Shown here piece by piece: positions 16,156-25,430 of a stretch of 64,000 nucleotides of DNA (position 1 is its first letter; each line of letters opens with the position of its first letter). The stretch lies in assembly GCA_041736465.1 (NCBI GenBank), contig JBGSTO010000266.1:21497-85496 (forward strand). Direction: 5' to 3'. Source of the DNA: JAJUJL01 sp041736465 (GTDB taxonomy: Bacteria; Chloroflexota; Anaerolineae; Anaerolineales; UBA4823). The notes below the pieces were generated by a model. The model did no database searches and had not been told where the DNA came from. It saw only the letters and a list, made by a program, of their open reading frames with translations. Both the position numbers and the translations under genes were made by a program.

Positions 16156-17168
16156 TTTGCCAGGATTTCCTTGTTAACGATATGCTCTGGTATCTTACCA
16201 CGCAGCACGTCCAGGCACGCCTGCAGCGCCATTTGCCCCATCTGGCGAACAGCCTGGTCGGTTTGCGCGCCGGTATGCGGGGTCACGATGACTTGTGGCA
16301 GCTGCAGCAAGGGGTGATCTGCTGGCGGCGGCTCTTTCTGGAAGCAATCCAGCGCCGCCCCAGCCAGGTGTCCGCTCGCCAGCGCTTGAGCCAGGGCATC
16401 TTCATCGATCAGCTCACCCCGGGCTGTATTGACGAAAAATGCGCCGGGCTTCATGGCTGCCAGGAATTCAGCATTCACCATGCCCCTGGTTTCAGGCAGC
16501 GCAGGTGCATGCAGGGTGACAAAATCGGACTGCTCCAGCAGTACCGGCAGAGAGGCAAGTTCAATCCCCGCAGTCTCTGCCTCCAGCAGCGTGCGGTAGG
16601 GGTCGTATGCCACCAACCTGCAGCCAAATGCACGCAATCGCTGCGCCACCTGCATACCGATATCTCCCAGGCCGATGATGCCTACAGTCCGCTCCACCAG
16701 CCCGATACCAGCCAGGCGCGGGAAGCTTCCGCCGCGCGCCACGCGGTCAGCCTGTATCAGCGATCGCGCCAGCGCCAGGATGAGTAAGACGGCAAGCTCG
16801 GCGACAGCGGTGGAGTTGGCGCCCGGTGTATTGGTCACTGCAATACCGTGCTCGGAGGCCGCTTCCAGGTCTACCCGGTCCACACCGGCGCCGTAGCGGG
16901 CGATCACCCGCAAATGCAGCGCTCCTGCGATGACTTCCGCATTAATATGATCCAACCCGGCAATAATCCCGTCTGCCTCCGCCAGCAGCGGTATCAGCTC
17001 GCTGGCCTCCAGCGGGCGTGCATGAGGATTATAGATCACCTGACCCACGGCAGATTCTAATTCCCGGCGCAGCTCAGGATCACGCTTCCCAAAGGAAGTC
17101 GCGGTGACCAGAACCGTCGCTTGATGCAGCTCCAATGGATTCAACAGTCGCAGCACAAGCCGCTCCAC
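16152..17168 (-). CDS. D-isomer-specific 2-hydroxyacid dehydrogenase (phosphoglycerate dehydrogenase-like)
   Basis: A 338-residue NAD-dependent oxidoreductase. The Rossmann motif is GIIGLGDIGMQVAQ (about residues 150-165). The catalytic arginine is in NTARGELID, the glutamate in the following block, and the histidine in TPHTGAQT near residue 295. It lacks the C-terminal ACT domain of biosynthetic SerA, so it is a catabolic or detoxifying hydroxyacid dehydrogenase. It sits between a LarA homologue and an FGGY kinase, overlapping the latter by four bases. A role in interconverting a 2-hydroxy acid and a 2-keto acid produced by this cluster is a reasonable inference. Confidence 0.88.
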   Translation of the reverse strand: MERLVLRLLNPLELHQATVLVTATSFGKRDPELRRELESAVGQVIYNPHARPLEASELIPLLAEADGIIAGLDHINAEVIAGALHLRVIARYGAGVDRVDLEAASEHGIAVTNTPGANSTAVAELAVLLILALARSLIQADRVARGGSFPRLAGIGLVERTVGIIGLGDIGMQVAQRLRAFGCRLVAYDPYRTLLEAETAGIELASLPVLLEQSDFVTLHAPALPETRGMVNAEFLAAMKPGAFFVNTARGELIDEDALAQALASGHLAGAALDCFQKEPPPADHPLLQLPQVIVTPHTGAQTDQAVRQMGQMALQACLDVLRGKIPEHIVNKEILAK

Positions 17169-17177
17169 AACACCGGG

Positions 17178-18467
17178 TCAGGCAGAAGGGGATAGCTTGT
17201 ACAGGGTTTCACCTGCCTTGGGGATCAGCAGAACACCTTCATGCTCGCGACCCGCCCATTCTGCTGGATTAATCTCCGCAGGATTCAAATATCCCAGGTT
17301 GACCGCCAGACATTCTTCCCGGGGTATGCCGGTCGCCAGCGTCACCTGCACGCGCGGGTGCTCTACACCGTCTACAAAAGTGCCGATGCCGCGCAGGTGT
17401 GTTGAATGGGCCAATATTCCCCAGGGATAGTGCTTGAAGTTCTCCCATTGTTTGACAAAATAATCGCGTACGTGATAGCCAATTTCGCGTATCAGGTGAC
17501 CGTGGACGTAGGAGATCTCTGTAATATGCGGAGCATAGATGATCACCTCGCCGCCATCCGCAACCGCCGGCTCCACTTTATACATCCCTTTCGCGCCGGT
17601 CCACAGGTCATCATACATACGCGGCATGACTGACAGCACCCGGTTGAACGGGCGGGGAACGTAGTGAATGTGCAGATTGGCAGAAAATCTGGCTGCAGCA
17701 GCCCAAGAGGAACGCGCTTCGCCAAAGAACAGGCCTGCCAGCCCCACTCCGCTCACCACCAGGTTCAGACAACGCAGCTCCACAGGAAGCATCGAGGCAA
17801 CGCGATCGATTACTTCTCGCACGGGGGTCTCGATCGTGCCAATGATCTCATAGCTCGTAATCAATGCTCCCAGCCAGTGGGTGAAATTGATGATCTCCGG
17901 TCCGCTGACGCCTGGTGAGATATATTTATTTCCGCCTGAAAAGCCCACCACCTCGTGCGGAAAAACCGGCCCACAGATCAAGACGCTGTCATAATCCAAC
18001 AGCAGGCGGTTCAATCGCACCGGCACTTCGATCGAGATCATACCGCGGCTCAAGCTCATCGATTCATCGGTTCCGATCACACCTGCGGTGAAAAAGGTAT
18101 CCGGCAGATCCCAGCGGTGGTTGTAGATTTTCATCCCAGGAATCAAGCGCTCGCGTTCATCAGAGCTTATCCCAACCAGGGCAGTCAATGCCTCTTCGGA
18201 CATCGGCGGATGTGTGCCCAAAGCAATCAGGTAATCCAGGGTAGCTGCACGCCCAGTCAGCTCCTGAGCTAATAAACGAAACAGCAGGGGAATTGGCGCG
18301 GTGCGGGTGCCATCTGGAATTATCACCAGCAGCCGTTTACCGGAGAGATCCCACCCTTGAAACACCTGATGCAAGAAACCTGCGACGGTCTCTTCGTTTA
18401 AGAGCTCTTGACCATCGCGGAGAGTTCCAGGTTGCGCGGTTACTTGAAGTGTATCTGCTTGCATCAT
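17178..18467 (-). CDS. LarA-like nickel-pincer racemase/epimerase family protein (DUF2088)
   Basis: A 429-residue homologue of lactate racemase LarA. Visible family motifs are IIPDGTRTAP (about residues 49-58), LIALGTHPPMSEEAL with the conserved histidine, and the block FPHEVVGFSGGNKYISPG containing the histidine and the lysine that anchors the nickel-pincer nucleotide in LarA. The family racemises or epimerises 2-hydroxy acids, including sugar acids. No larB, larC or larE for cofactor synthesis is in the window. Its neighbours are an SDR upstream and a 2-hydroxyacid dehydrogenase 9 bases downstream. The substrate is therefore likely a sugar-derived hydroxy acid rather than lactate, but this is inferred. 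Confidence 0.85.
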   Translation of the reverse strand: MMQADTLQVTAQPGTLRDGQELLNEETVAGFLHQVFQGWDLSGKRLLVIIPDGTRTAPIPLLFRLLAQELTGRAATLDYLIALGTHPPMSEEALTALVGISSDERERLIPGMKIYNHRWDLPDTFFTAGVIGTDESMSLSRGMISIEVPVRLNRLLLDYDSVLICGPVFPHEVVGFSGGNKYISPGVSGPEIINFTHWLGALITSYEIIGTIETPVREVIDRVASMLPVELRCLNLVVSGVGLAGLFFGEARSSWAAAARFSANLHIHYVPRPFNRVLSVMPRMYDDLWTGAKGMYKVEPAVADGGEVIIYAPHITEISYVHGHLIREIGYHVRDYFVKQWENFKHYPWGILAHSTHLRGIGTFVDGVEHPRVQVTLATGIPREECLAVNLGYLNPAEINPAEWAGREHEGVLLIPKAGETLYKLSPSA

Positions 18468-18492
18468 ATCCTCTCCATCCTAAGGTCGCACC

Positions 18493-19326
18493 TTAGACGC
18501 CGCTGAAGGCGGAGAATCCCCCATCAATGGGTATCACCACCCCGGTTACAAAAGCCGAGGCAGGAGAGAGCAGCCACAAAACCGCCCCCAGCAAATCATC
18601 CGGCTGACCGAAGCGTCCCATGGGTGTGTGCTCGATAATTGCACGGCCGCGTGCAGTCAGATCACCGGACTGCTCATCGTAAAGCAAGAAGTGATTCTGG
18701 GCAGTATGGAAGAACCCAGGGGCCATGGCATTGATGCGAATATTTGGGGAATAATTCTGGGCCATATGCACTGCCAGCCAGGCAGTAAAATTGCTCACCG
18801 CAGCTTTGGCAGCAGAATAAGCCACCACGCGCGTTAGCGGGCGAAACGCATTCATCGAGGAGATATTCAAGATCACCCCCTCGGATTGGTGTGCCATCAC
18901 CTTACCAAATACCTGACAAGGCAAGATTGTACCCATCAAGTTCAGATCCATCACCTGCTGCAGCGCCTGCTTGGGAAGATCGAAGAACGCCTTTTCCAGG
19001 CTGGTTGTCGCAGCAGGCGCATTTCCCCCAGCGGCATTGATCAATCCATCCACCCTTCCAAATTCACCGATAACCTGATCGCAGGCAGCCTGTAAAGACT
19101 CGCTTTCCAGCACATCACTGTAGTACACGCGTGCGCAGCCTGGTCCGCAGTCCAACCGAGGTTGAAAAGCTGCCGCTCTTTCCGGATTGCGATCCAGAAT
19201 GATCACGTTGGCGTGGCAGCCTACCAGAGCGCAAGCCATCTCGCCGCCTAGAATGCCAGCGCCGCCGGTGATTACGATCGTGCGCCCGGAGAAATCATAC
19301 ATTTGGGTCAGTTCAGTCAGGTTCAT
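18493..19326 (-). CDS. SDR oxidoreductase, fructuronate reductase/mannonate dehydrogenase-like
   Basis: A 277-residue short-chain dehydrogenase. The cofactor motif is TGGAGILGGEMA (about residues 19-30), NAAGG follows, and the catalytic serine, tyrosine and lysine are in NISSMNAF and YSAAKAAV. The C-terminal GGFSAFSGV tail and the acidic NLDRNP-type segment after beta-2 (VIILDRNPERA) suggest NAD(H) preference. Wording is close to the SDR-type D-mannonate oxidoreductases (UxuB of Firmicutes). Its ATG overlaps the preceding enolase-superfamily stop (ATGA at 19323-19326). It probably oxidises a sugar acid within the cluster. Confidence 0.85.
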   Translation of the reverse strand: MNLTELTQMYDFSGRTIVITGGAGILGGEMACALVGCHANVIILDRNPERAAAFQPRLDCGPGCARVYYSDVLESESLQAACDQVIGEFGRVDGLINAAGGNAPAATTSLEKAFFDLPKQALQQVMDLNLMGTILPCQVFGKVMAHQSEGVILNISSMNAFRPLTRVVAYSAAKAAVSNFTAWLAVHMAQNYSPNIRINAMAPGFFHTAQNHFLLYDEQSGDLTARGRAIIEHTPMGRFGQPDDLLGAVLWLLSPASAFVTGVVIPIDGGFSAFSGV

Positions 19327-20807
19327 TTTCGCTCCACCCCTGCATCATCGCTATTTAATCGGGTATCCGGTGTTGGACTGTGCTGTGTTCCGCTTCGTAT
19401 GGATGATTCGGCCCTGGTGTCGAGCGGGGGCAAAATGCGCTCGATTTCTGATAACCGGTAGCCAAATCCAGTTCCCTGAATTGAGGCGAGGTCCAGCGTG
19501 CCTTGCTGCCGGCGGTACAGGCCCGGATGCACTGCAGCTTCTTGCACAGAGGCCTGCGGGTAGAACTGCATGGCATTCGTTTCCACTCCCATAATCGTGC
19601 CGGCGTGAGCCGCCAGTTGAACATGGGGGAGCTGTGCAAGCATCGGGTTGGTTAAATCCTGCACCATCAAGCCCATCCCATGCGCCTTTGCCCAGCACAG
19701 GCTTAGCAGCGCACCTGTCTGCGTCTTGCAGGTCTTCAAAGCCACACCTGTCCAGCCTAAGGAACGGCCTAAGCGGATCAAACGCCAGTCGTGGGCGCTT
19801 TCATCCATGTACAATGGTTTTCTGGAAGAGACAGCATGCACGTCTATCTGGTGAGCTTCCAGATCATAAGGGAACGGCTGTTCCACGTATAAAAGCATTG
19901 CAAAGATGCGCGCTTGCTCCTGCTGCAGGCGGTCGAGCACCCGGCACACGTAATCCGCATCGGTGACCGTGCAGTTGAAATCCGCCGACAGCCATTCCAC
20001 TCTCGACTGCATTCCCAACTGCCCCACTTTAACCAGGCGTTGGTAGTCCCACTCCTCATCGGTGCCGCGCAGCTTTACCTTCAGACACTTCAGCCCGTCC
20101 CTGGCAATCCAGTCCGGCAGCAGCACCGGATAACCATCTTCCGGTTCCTCCCCGCTGAGCTCTCCCGCATCCAGTGGATCCAGTCCTCCTACCAGATGCC
20201 AGGCAGGCAAGTGCGCCGGCGGGTTAGAAATCAGGTAATCACTGACGTACTTTCCCTCGAAAGAAACGCCAGCGCCAGCTGCAGGCTCCACAAAATGGCT
20301 CAAGTCTCTTTCAATAAATGGCGGACCATAGGTCTCGTAGACCGGATGCCCGGTCAGGTTGCCATACGCATCGTGCAGGGCAATGTCGTAGGGCGAGCAG
20401 CACACCAGCGCCGCCAGCCACGGCACCGGCTCGGCATCAATACCACGCTGCTGGTTGATCTCTGCCAGCAGATGAGGCAGAGCCTGCTCTTGAAATTTCG
20501 AGCCAATCTCTAACGGATGCCCGCTCATCTCAAAGTTAGCCCAGGCAGGGACAAGGCTGCGGCACAACTGCAAAAGCGCCTGGTAGCGCTGTTGATAACT
20601 CAGCGTGCTGGGCCATACCCACTGTACCGAGAGGGGCGTCTCGCCCCATCCTTCAGCAGTTCGTCCCAGGTCGTCGGCTACGCGCAGCATCACGCGCGCA
20701 CAGGTGACGCTGGTCAGCGTCTCCGCGCCAAATTTTAGCGGCACACGTGTCTCCACGGGCAGCAGCCTCAATTCAACCGCAGTCACCTGCACAGCCGGAT
20801 TTGCCAC
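19323..20807 (-). CDS. Enolase-superfamily protein (mandelate racemase/muconate lactonizing type), long variant
   Basis: A 494-residue protein, longer than the 360-420 residues usual for sugar-acid dehydratases. The barrel retains a KVK catalytic-lysine motif (LKCLKVKLRG, near residue 237), metal ligands in LSADFNC, YVEQPF and YMDESAHD, and the seventh-strand lysine in LKTCKT. An extended capping domain explains the length. The family abstracts the proton alpha to a carboxylate, and members dehydrate, racemise or cycloisomerise acid sugars. It lies between a Gfo/Idh gene (10-base gap) and the SDR (4-base overlap). The C-terminus after about 455 is low-complexity and polar. Substrate unknown. 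Confidence 0.82.
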   Translation of the reverse strand: MANPAVQVTAVELRLLPVETRVPLKFGAETLTSVTCARVMLRVADDLGRTAEGWGETPLSVQWVWPSTLSYQQRYQALLQLCRSLVPAWANFEMSGHPLEIGSKFQEQALPHLLAEINQQRGIDAEPVPWLAALVCCSPYDIALHDAYGNLTGHPVYETYGPPFIERDLSHFVEPAAGAGVSFEGKYVSDYLISNPPAHLPAWHLVGGLDPLDAGELSGEEPEDGYPVLLPDWIARDGLKCLKVKLRGTDEEWDYQRLVKVGQLGMQSRVEWLSADFNCTVTDADYVCRVLDRLQQEQARIFAMLLYVEQPFPYDLEAHQIDVHAVSSRKPLYMDESAHDWRLIRLGRSLGWTGVALKTCKTQTGALLSLCWAKAHGMGLMVQDLTNPMLAQLPHVQLAAHAGTIMGVETNAMQFYPQASVQEAAVHPGLYRRQQGTLDLASIQGTGFGYRLSEIERILPPLDTRAESSIRSGTQHSPTPDTRLNSDDAGVERK

Positions 20808-20817
20808 CAGGTAACCT

Positions 20818-21927
20818 CTATTTCCTTGCCTCGCTGCCGGCAGCTGCTTCGCCGGTCAGCCGGACAGCTGCCTGCTGCGCTCGGATTGCCAGCTCAATCG
20901 CCTTGAAGGCGTGCGCCTGCCCCATTGCTTTCTCCGTGCGCTGCAGGCAGTCCAGGATCAGTTGTCCAAAGAACGGGTAGCCCACCTGACCATGCACCTC
21001 AAAATGATGGGGGCCGCGCCCATCCACCATATACACATGATCTGGCGTATGCTCACGGGCGATATCGATGTATTTTCGCAGCTCAATGTAGCCATCCGTG
21101 CCCATAATGAAGCAGCGACCATCTCCCCATACGGGTAATCCTTCTGGCGTGAACCAATCCACGCGCAGGTAGTGGGTCGTGCCATTGTCTGCCCTGAAAT
21201 TGGCCTCGCCAAAATCTTCGAATTCCGGGTATTGCGGTGTATGGTAATTTCCGGTGGCGCTGTGCAAGGTCTGCGCATCCTGTGCGCCGGCATAGAAAAG
21301 GAACTGCTCGATCTGGTGGCTTCCGATGTCCGTGATGATGCCGCCGTACTGCTCAGGCCGCCAGAACCATTCCGGGCGATTGGCAGCGCTCAAACGATGC
21401 GGAGCCAGATTTACCACCTGCACCACCCGCCCGATAGTTCCACCGGCAACCAGCTGTTCTGCGTAGACTGCCGCCTCCACATGCAGGCGTTCCGAATAAT
21501 ACACCGCATATTTGCGCCCCGTCTCAGCAGTCAGGCGGCGCGCGTCGTCCAACTGCTGCAGCGTGGTCAGCGGCGGTTTATCCGAAAAATAATCCTTGCC
21601 ATGCGCCATCACCTGCAAGCCCAACTCGCAGCGGCGGTTGGGGATCCCGGCGCTCGCTACCAGGTGAATCTGTGGATCATCCAGTATCGCCTGCAAGTCG
21701 GCTGCTGCTCGGGCGGTGGGAAAGACCTCTATGAAGCGCGCCACTTTGATCGGGTCCGGGTCATACACCCAGGCAATCTGAGCGCCTGCTTCCGCCAAAC
21801 CGTTGCACATACCGTAGATATGACCGTGGTCCAGACCGGCTGCTGCTACCAGAAACTCACCTGGCTGCACCACCGGTTTGGGTTTGCCTTGCGGAGCGTA
21901 ATTCATCCCATCTGCTCTCTGAAACAT
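20818..21927 (-). CDS. Gfo/Idh/MocA-family oxidoreductase (first copy)
   Basis: A 369-residue NAD(P)-dependent sugar oxidoreductase. The N-terminal Rossmann segment is VAAAGLDHGHIYGMCNGLAEAG. In place of the usual EKP motif it has FSDKPPLTT near residue 114, so the lysine-proline pair is kept but the acidic residue is Asp. The C-terminal alpha/beta domain has the GGIITDIGSHQIEQF block with the catalytic-region histidine. ATG at 21927 follows AGGAGG. A paralogue lies immediately upstream (18-base gap), and such pairs often perform sequential oxidation/reduction in inositol or uronate-type pathways. Specific substrate not deducible. Confidence 0.85.
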   Translation of the reverse strand: MFQRADGMNYAPQGKPKPVVQPGEFLVAAAGLDHGHIYGMCNGLAEAGAQIAWVYDPDPIKVARFIEVFPTARAAADLQAILDDPQIHLVASAGIPNRRCELGLQVMAHGKDYFSDKPPLTTLQQLDDARRLTAETGRKYAVYYSERLHVEAAVYAEQLVAGGTIGRVVQVVNLAPHRLSAANRPEWFWRPEQYGGIITDIGSHQIEQFLFYAGAQDAQTLHSATGNYHTPQYPEFEDFGEANFRADNGTTHYLRVDWFTPEGLPVWGDGRCFIMGTDGYIELRKYIDIAREHTPDHVYMVDGRGPHHFEVHGQVGYPFFGQLILDCLQRTEKAMGQAHAFKAIELAIRAQQAAVRLTGEAAAGSEARK

Positions 21928-21944
21928 TCTTCGCCTCCTCAGTC

Positions 21945-23123
21945 TCAGCTCGACCGTCCAGGAGCTGCCTTTTGATAGTCAGATCCTGTAGATATGGTGT
22001 TATCGGAAAAATTATCCAGGCTGCGAGTTTTCTCATAGAAATGGCGGGCATTTGCCAGGATCCCCTCGCGGGTGTAAAAACGCGCCGTTGGAGGCAGCGG
22101 CAGCCGCACTCGCTGATTCAGGTGCCCAGACTCGTAGATCGCAGTCACCAGCTCGATGGTATTCCGCCCGGCGCGGCCATCGATCAACAAGGTTTCATCT
22201 CCCGCCACCGCTGCCAGGAAATTGGCGATCTGACCGTCATGGGCGGTATGCTGCAAATCTGGCAAAGATTCATAGAACTGGTGCAGCTCGCGCTCCAGCT
22301 CATGGTTGGGCTCGGGGAAGCCGTTCTCCATTTGCCTGGAAGCCAGCACCTTCCACGGGGCTGCTACACTAGCTCTTTCGCCCTGAAACACCATGCGCTG
22401 CTCATCACCATGATGAACCAAAGAGGCGGTGAGCTGACCAACCTCGCCATTTTTATAAACCATCACTGTGCTCGAAAAATCTTCCACCTCGGAGTTTGAG
22501 TGGTTGATATTTGCCATCACCGACTGCAGTTCTTCCGGCATGCCCATCATCCACTGAAACAAGTCGATCTGATGAACGGCGTGATTCATCGTGCAGCCGC
22601 CGCCTTCTTTTTCCCAGGTGCCGCGCCACCACAGATCGTAATAATTGCTGCCTCGCCACCAGTGGGACTCTACCTGGGCATGCAAAATGCGCCCCAGCAT
22701 TCCTGAATCCAGCACTTGCTTCAGCTTCCACAGCGGAGGTTTGTAGCGGTTTTGCGCTACCACACCCAACTGTTTTCCACTTTTTTCTGCTGCTGCCAGC
22801 ATCTGATCACACTCTTCCAGGCAGGTCGCCATAGGCTTCTCTACAAGCACATGCTTGCCGGCGTTCAGCAAAGCGACAGACGCCGGGCCGTGTTCGAAAG
22901 GAGGCAGGCAAATCGAGACCAGGTCGATCTGGTCGCTCTCAGCGATCTGCTGGTAGCCTTCGTAGATCACTGCCTCAAGGTTGTACTGGCTGGCTTTTTG
23001 TGCGGCTTTCTCGGTGAACAGATCTGCCAGAGCGACAATCCGGCAGCGATCTTTGAACTTCAAAAACGCCTGGATATGGCTTTCTGATATTGCTCCTGCG
23101 CCTGCAATGGCTACTCTGATCAT
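21945..23123 (-). CDS. Gfo/Idh/MocA-family oxidoreductase (second copy)
   Basis: A 392-residue paralogue of the downstream gene. The nucleotide-binding motif is VAIAGAGAISESH (residues 4-16), the canonical motif is VEKPMATCLEE near residue 95, and the substrate-domain block is GGGCTMNHAVHQIDLFQWM with the conserved histidine pair. ATG at 23123 has AAGGAG five bases upstream. In contrast to its neighbour it keeps the full EKP triad. Both are part of the LacI-block operon. Family members act on inositols, glucose-type sugars and sugar acids. Confidence 0.87.
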   Translation of the reverse strand: MIRVAIAGAGAISESHIQAFLKFKDRCRIVALADLFTEKAAQKASQYNLEAVIYEGYQQIAESDQIDLVSICLPPFEHGPASVALLNAGKHVLVEKPMATCLEECDQMLAAAEKSGKQLGVVAQNRYKPPLWKLKQVLDSGMLGRILHAQVESHWWRGSNYYDLWWRGTWEKEGGGCTMNHAVHQIDLFQWMMGMPEELQSVMANINHSNSEVEDFSSTVMVYKNGEVGQLTASLVHHGDEQRMVFQGERASVAAPWKVLASRQMENGFPEPNHELERELHQFYESLPDLQHTAHDGQIANFLAAVAGDETLLIDGRAGRNTIELVTAIYESGHLNQRVRLPLPPTARFYTREGILANARHFYEKTRSLDNFSDNTISTGSDYQKAAPGRSS

Positions 23124-23185
23124 TACAGCTCCTTGCTTCTGAATAAATCCTCATGGAAGGATCCTGCCCCCCGTGTGTCAACCCT

Positions 23186-24226
23186 TCACGCCTGCTCCTT
23201 TGATTTTGCAGCCGTAATCAGGGCGCGAACATTTTCCCACGGCGTGCCGGGTGATACGCCACCGCCCGCCGATAGAATCCAACCTTTACGCCCCGGATGT
23301 GCCCGGCGACAGGCCACCACACTATCCAAAACCTGCTGTTGGGTGCCGCGCGCCAGCACGTCCAGGGGAGGAATATTGCCCATCAAAACAATCTTCTGAC
23401 CCGCCAGCTCGCGCGCCCTGCCCAGGTCAATCAAGTGAGTGAAATTAAAGATATTTACTCCCAGAGACTCGAGATGCGGGTACGAAACCGGGTTGCTCAT
23501 ATCATTGTGAAAAATCTTCATGGCATCCGGAAATGCAGAGAATATCTTCTCCAGGTATGGATGACCAAACTCCAGGTAATCTTTTGGAGAAAGAAAACCA
23601 ACGATATCATCCAACAGCAGAATGCCTCCGGGAGAGTGTAAGACTTCGGCCTGAGCTTGCAGCCAATCAATTGCCAGGCGAGTGGTTTTTTCTAACAAGC
23701 GATGGGTCAATTCAGGCTGCAGTTTCAGGTTGAGCAAAAAATCAGTCACCCCAAACAAATGCGTGGCGGTGGCAAGCGGGCCGCGCGCCGCCACGATCTT
23801 GACCATATATCCGGCGTCTTCGATGCGCGGCTGTGCGTGGCGGTACCAGTATAAGAGCACTGGCATAAGTCCATCGCAGCGCGGATCGGGGACTTTAAGC
23901 TGTTCAACCATCTGAAAATCAGCACCCAGTGTCTGCACCAGGGGGGTTTTATCGCCCAATGTGCTTACCCGGCAGCCAAAGCCGCTTGGCTCAGCCGCCA
24001 TACCATATTCAATCCAGAATCCGGGAATAAAAATGATCTCGGGGAAATCCTGAAGCACGCGAAGGTTCGCCTGCAGCCAGACATCCGGCAGAGTTAAGTA
24101 ATCGAGGGTGGACATTTGCAGATATCCCGGAATCCACGGGCTATCTACAATCAGGGCGACCGGGAGCGAATCCAGGTCAGCGCCTGAAGCGCATTTTTGC
24201 AGCATTTCCCATTGATCAGGTCTCAT
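23186..24226 (-). CDS. UroD-superfamily protein without the zinc-thiolate ligands
   Basis: A 346-residue protein with the uroporphyrinogen decarboxylase barrel fold wording (YMVKIVAARGPLATATHLFG, LLLDDIVGFLSPKDYLEFGHPYLEKI, VLMGNIPPLDVLARGT, GWILSAGGGVSPGTPWENVRALI). It lacks the HxC...C ligands that MtaA/CmuA methyltransferases use for zinc: the corresponding places read FHNDMS and SAGGGV. It also lacks the N-terminal arginine signature of true HemE. Its start overlaps the NCS1-like permease stop by 11 bases and the ribosome-binding site is weak. The LacI block carries a second, zinc-ligand-bearing paralogue (31378-32409). The role is unknown; a methyl-transfer or decarboxylation reaction is possible. 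Confidence 0.78.
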   Translation of the reverse strand: MRPDQWEMLQKCASGADLDSLPVALIVDSPWIPGYLQMSTLDYLTLPDVWLQANLRVLQDFPEIIFIPGFWIEYGMAAEPSGFGCRVSTLGDKTPLVQTLGADFQMVEQLKVPDPRCDGLMPVLLYWYRHAQPRIEDAGYMVKIVAARGPLATATHLFGVTDFLLNLKLQPELTHRLLEKTTRLAIDWLQAQAEVLHSPGGILLLDDIVGFLSPKDYLEFGHPYLEKIFSAFPDAMKIFHNDMSNPVSYPHLESLGVNIFNFTHLIDLGRARELAGQKIVLMGNIPPLDVLARGTQQQVLDSVVACRRAHPGRKGWILSAGGGVSPGTPWENVRALITAAKSKEQA

Positions 24227-25430
24227 ATTTTTTCAGCATCCTGTCAGAACCCGCATACCAAACCCAAACTCCCAGCCCCGCCAGTAGTAAGCCTGCCAGA
24301 GGCGCCAGAGGATACTCGATCAGCATCAAGAACAATGCAAGCAGAGACCCTGGCATCCAAACCCATAATGGGATCAATTGCCCGTGGTGACCTCGACGCC
24401 GCCGGTACGACTCGGCAGCCAACGGTACGATCAGAGGAGGCAGAAGGGCAGCCAGCAAGCGCAGCCATGAAATCAGCCACAGATCAAAGCGTGCGATCGC
24501 CAGACCCAGGCCGATCACCGTTATCAAAACCATCCCTGTTTTCTCCGGTATGCCTGTGGCAGACTTCAGTGCCGGAGCGCCGGAATACAGGGTTGTAAAA
24601 GTCGGCGCGATCACCGCCAGTGTAAGCAGCAAGTTAGCCAGTGCCAGCCCTCCCGAGCCAGCGAGGATGCCCACCAGGTCGGTTGAACCAGTACCCATGT
24701 GCAGGTTGACGCCCGCAACAGAGATAGCCATCACCGGCAAGCACAATAACAACACAGAGATGATCAAATCTCGGCGCGTAGACAGCCCAGCCGAGAAATC
24801 GGGAGCGCGCACGCTAAATACGGAGATATATCCGATGAACGCAGCGATATCCGTCACCAGGTAGAGTGGATCCCCGATCGCTAACATGACAGGGAATGCC
24901 GGAGCTGACAGGCGTGTGGTGACAAGCGCCACCAAAACCATCACCGCGATCGTCGTCAAAGCCGCCAGCGCGTTCCAACTACGCATCCCAAATAAGGATA
25001 ATAACAGCACCGGCAGCCCCAGCAGCAGCGGCCCTGCAGCCGCAGGCAGCGGTTGCAACAGTGCGCTGAATGCCGCTCCCCCCAGACCCACGTTGAAACC
25101 GAACCAGCCGATCATACCCAGGGCGATCAGGCCCCCCAGGATGCGCTGCATGCCGGCCCCAAAGTAGAGTGGCGTGAGCCGGGTAAAGTTATACCCGTCG
25201 CCAAAGGGTGGCTTCAAACCCAACGATCCCTGGAACCACAGCAGCGTGAACATACCTGCCAGGCTCAGCAGCAGTGTAAGCAGCGGCGCCTGGCCTCCAT
25301 GCCGTTGGGCCAGTCCGGCCCCCAGGAGCAGCGCGCCCGGCGCGGTGCCGACACCCAGCCAGGCGCCGGCGACCTGGCTCCATCTCCTGGCTGGAATCCG
25401 CTCACTGCTTTCTGCTGTTCGGGAACTCAT
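24216..25430 (-). CDS. NCS1/CodB-like purine-pyrimidine-type permease
   Basis: A 404-residue integral membrane protein with about twelve hydrophobic helices. The N-terminal helix context (WSQVAGAWLGVGTAPGALLLGAGLAQRHG) and the aromatic GYNFTRLTPLYFG region resemble NCS1 cytosine/hydroxymethylpyrimidine permeases. ATG at 25430 overlaps the cupin stop codon as ATGA, which fixes the start and implies coupling. An upstream GTG/ATG extension would run into the cupin gene. It follows an ABC importer of the NMT1/THI5 class, so two unrelated importers lie in one operon. The substrate is likely a nitrogen heterocycle or small polar solute, but this is not proven. Confidence 0.7.
   Translation of the reverse strand: MSSRTAESSERIPARRWSQVAGAWLGVGTAPGALLLGAGLAQRHGGQAPLLTLLLSLAGMFTLLWFQGSLGLKPPFGDGYNFTRLTPLYFGAGMQRILGGLIALGMIGWFGFNVGLGGAAFSALLQPLPAAAGPLLLGLPVLLLSLFGMRSWNALAALTTIAVMVLVALVTTRLSAPAFPVMLAIGDPLYLVTDIAAFIGYISVFSVRAPDFSAGLSTRRDLIISVLLLCLPVMAISVAGVNLHMGTGSTDLVGILAGSGGLALANLLLTLAVIAPTFTTLYSGAPALKSATGIPEKTGMVLITVIGLGLAIARFDLWLISWLRLLAALLPPLIVPLAAESYRRRRGHHGQLIPLWVWMPGSLLALFLMLIEYPLAPLAGLLLAGLGVWVWYAGSDRMLKKYET

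Noticed and set aside
23186..24226. Haem-biosynthetic HemE
   Set aside because: The N-terminal arginine signature is missing, no other haem genes are adjacent, and the setting is a catabolic operon with a paralogue.
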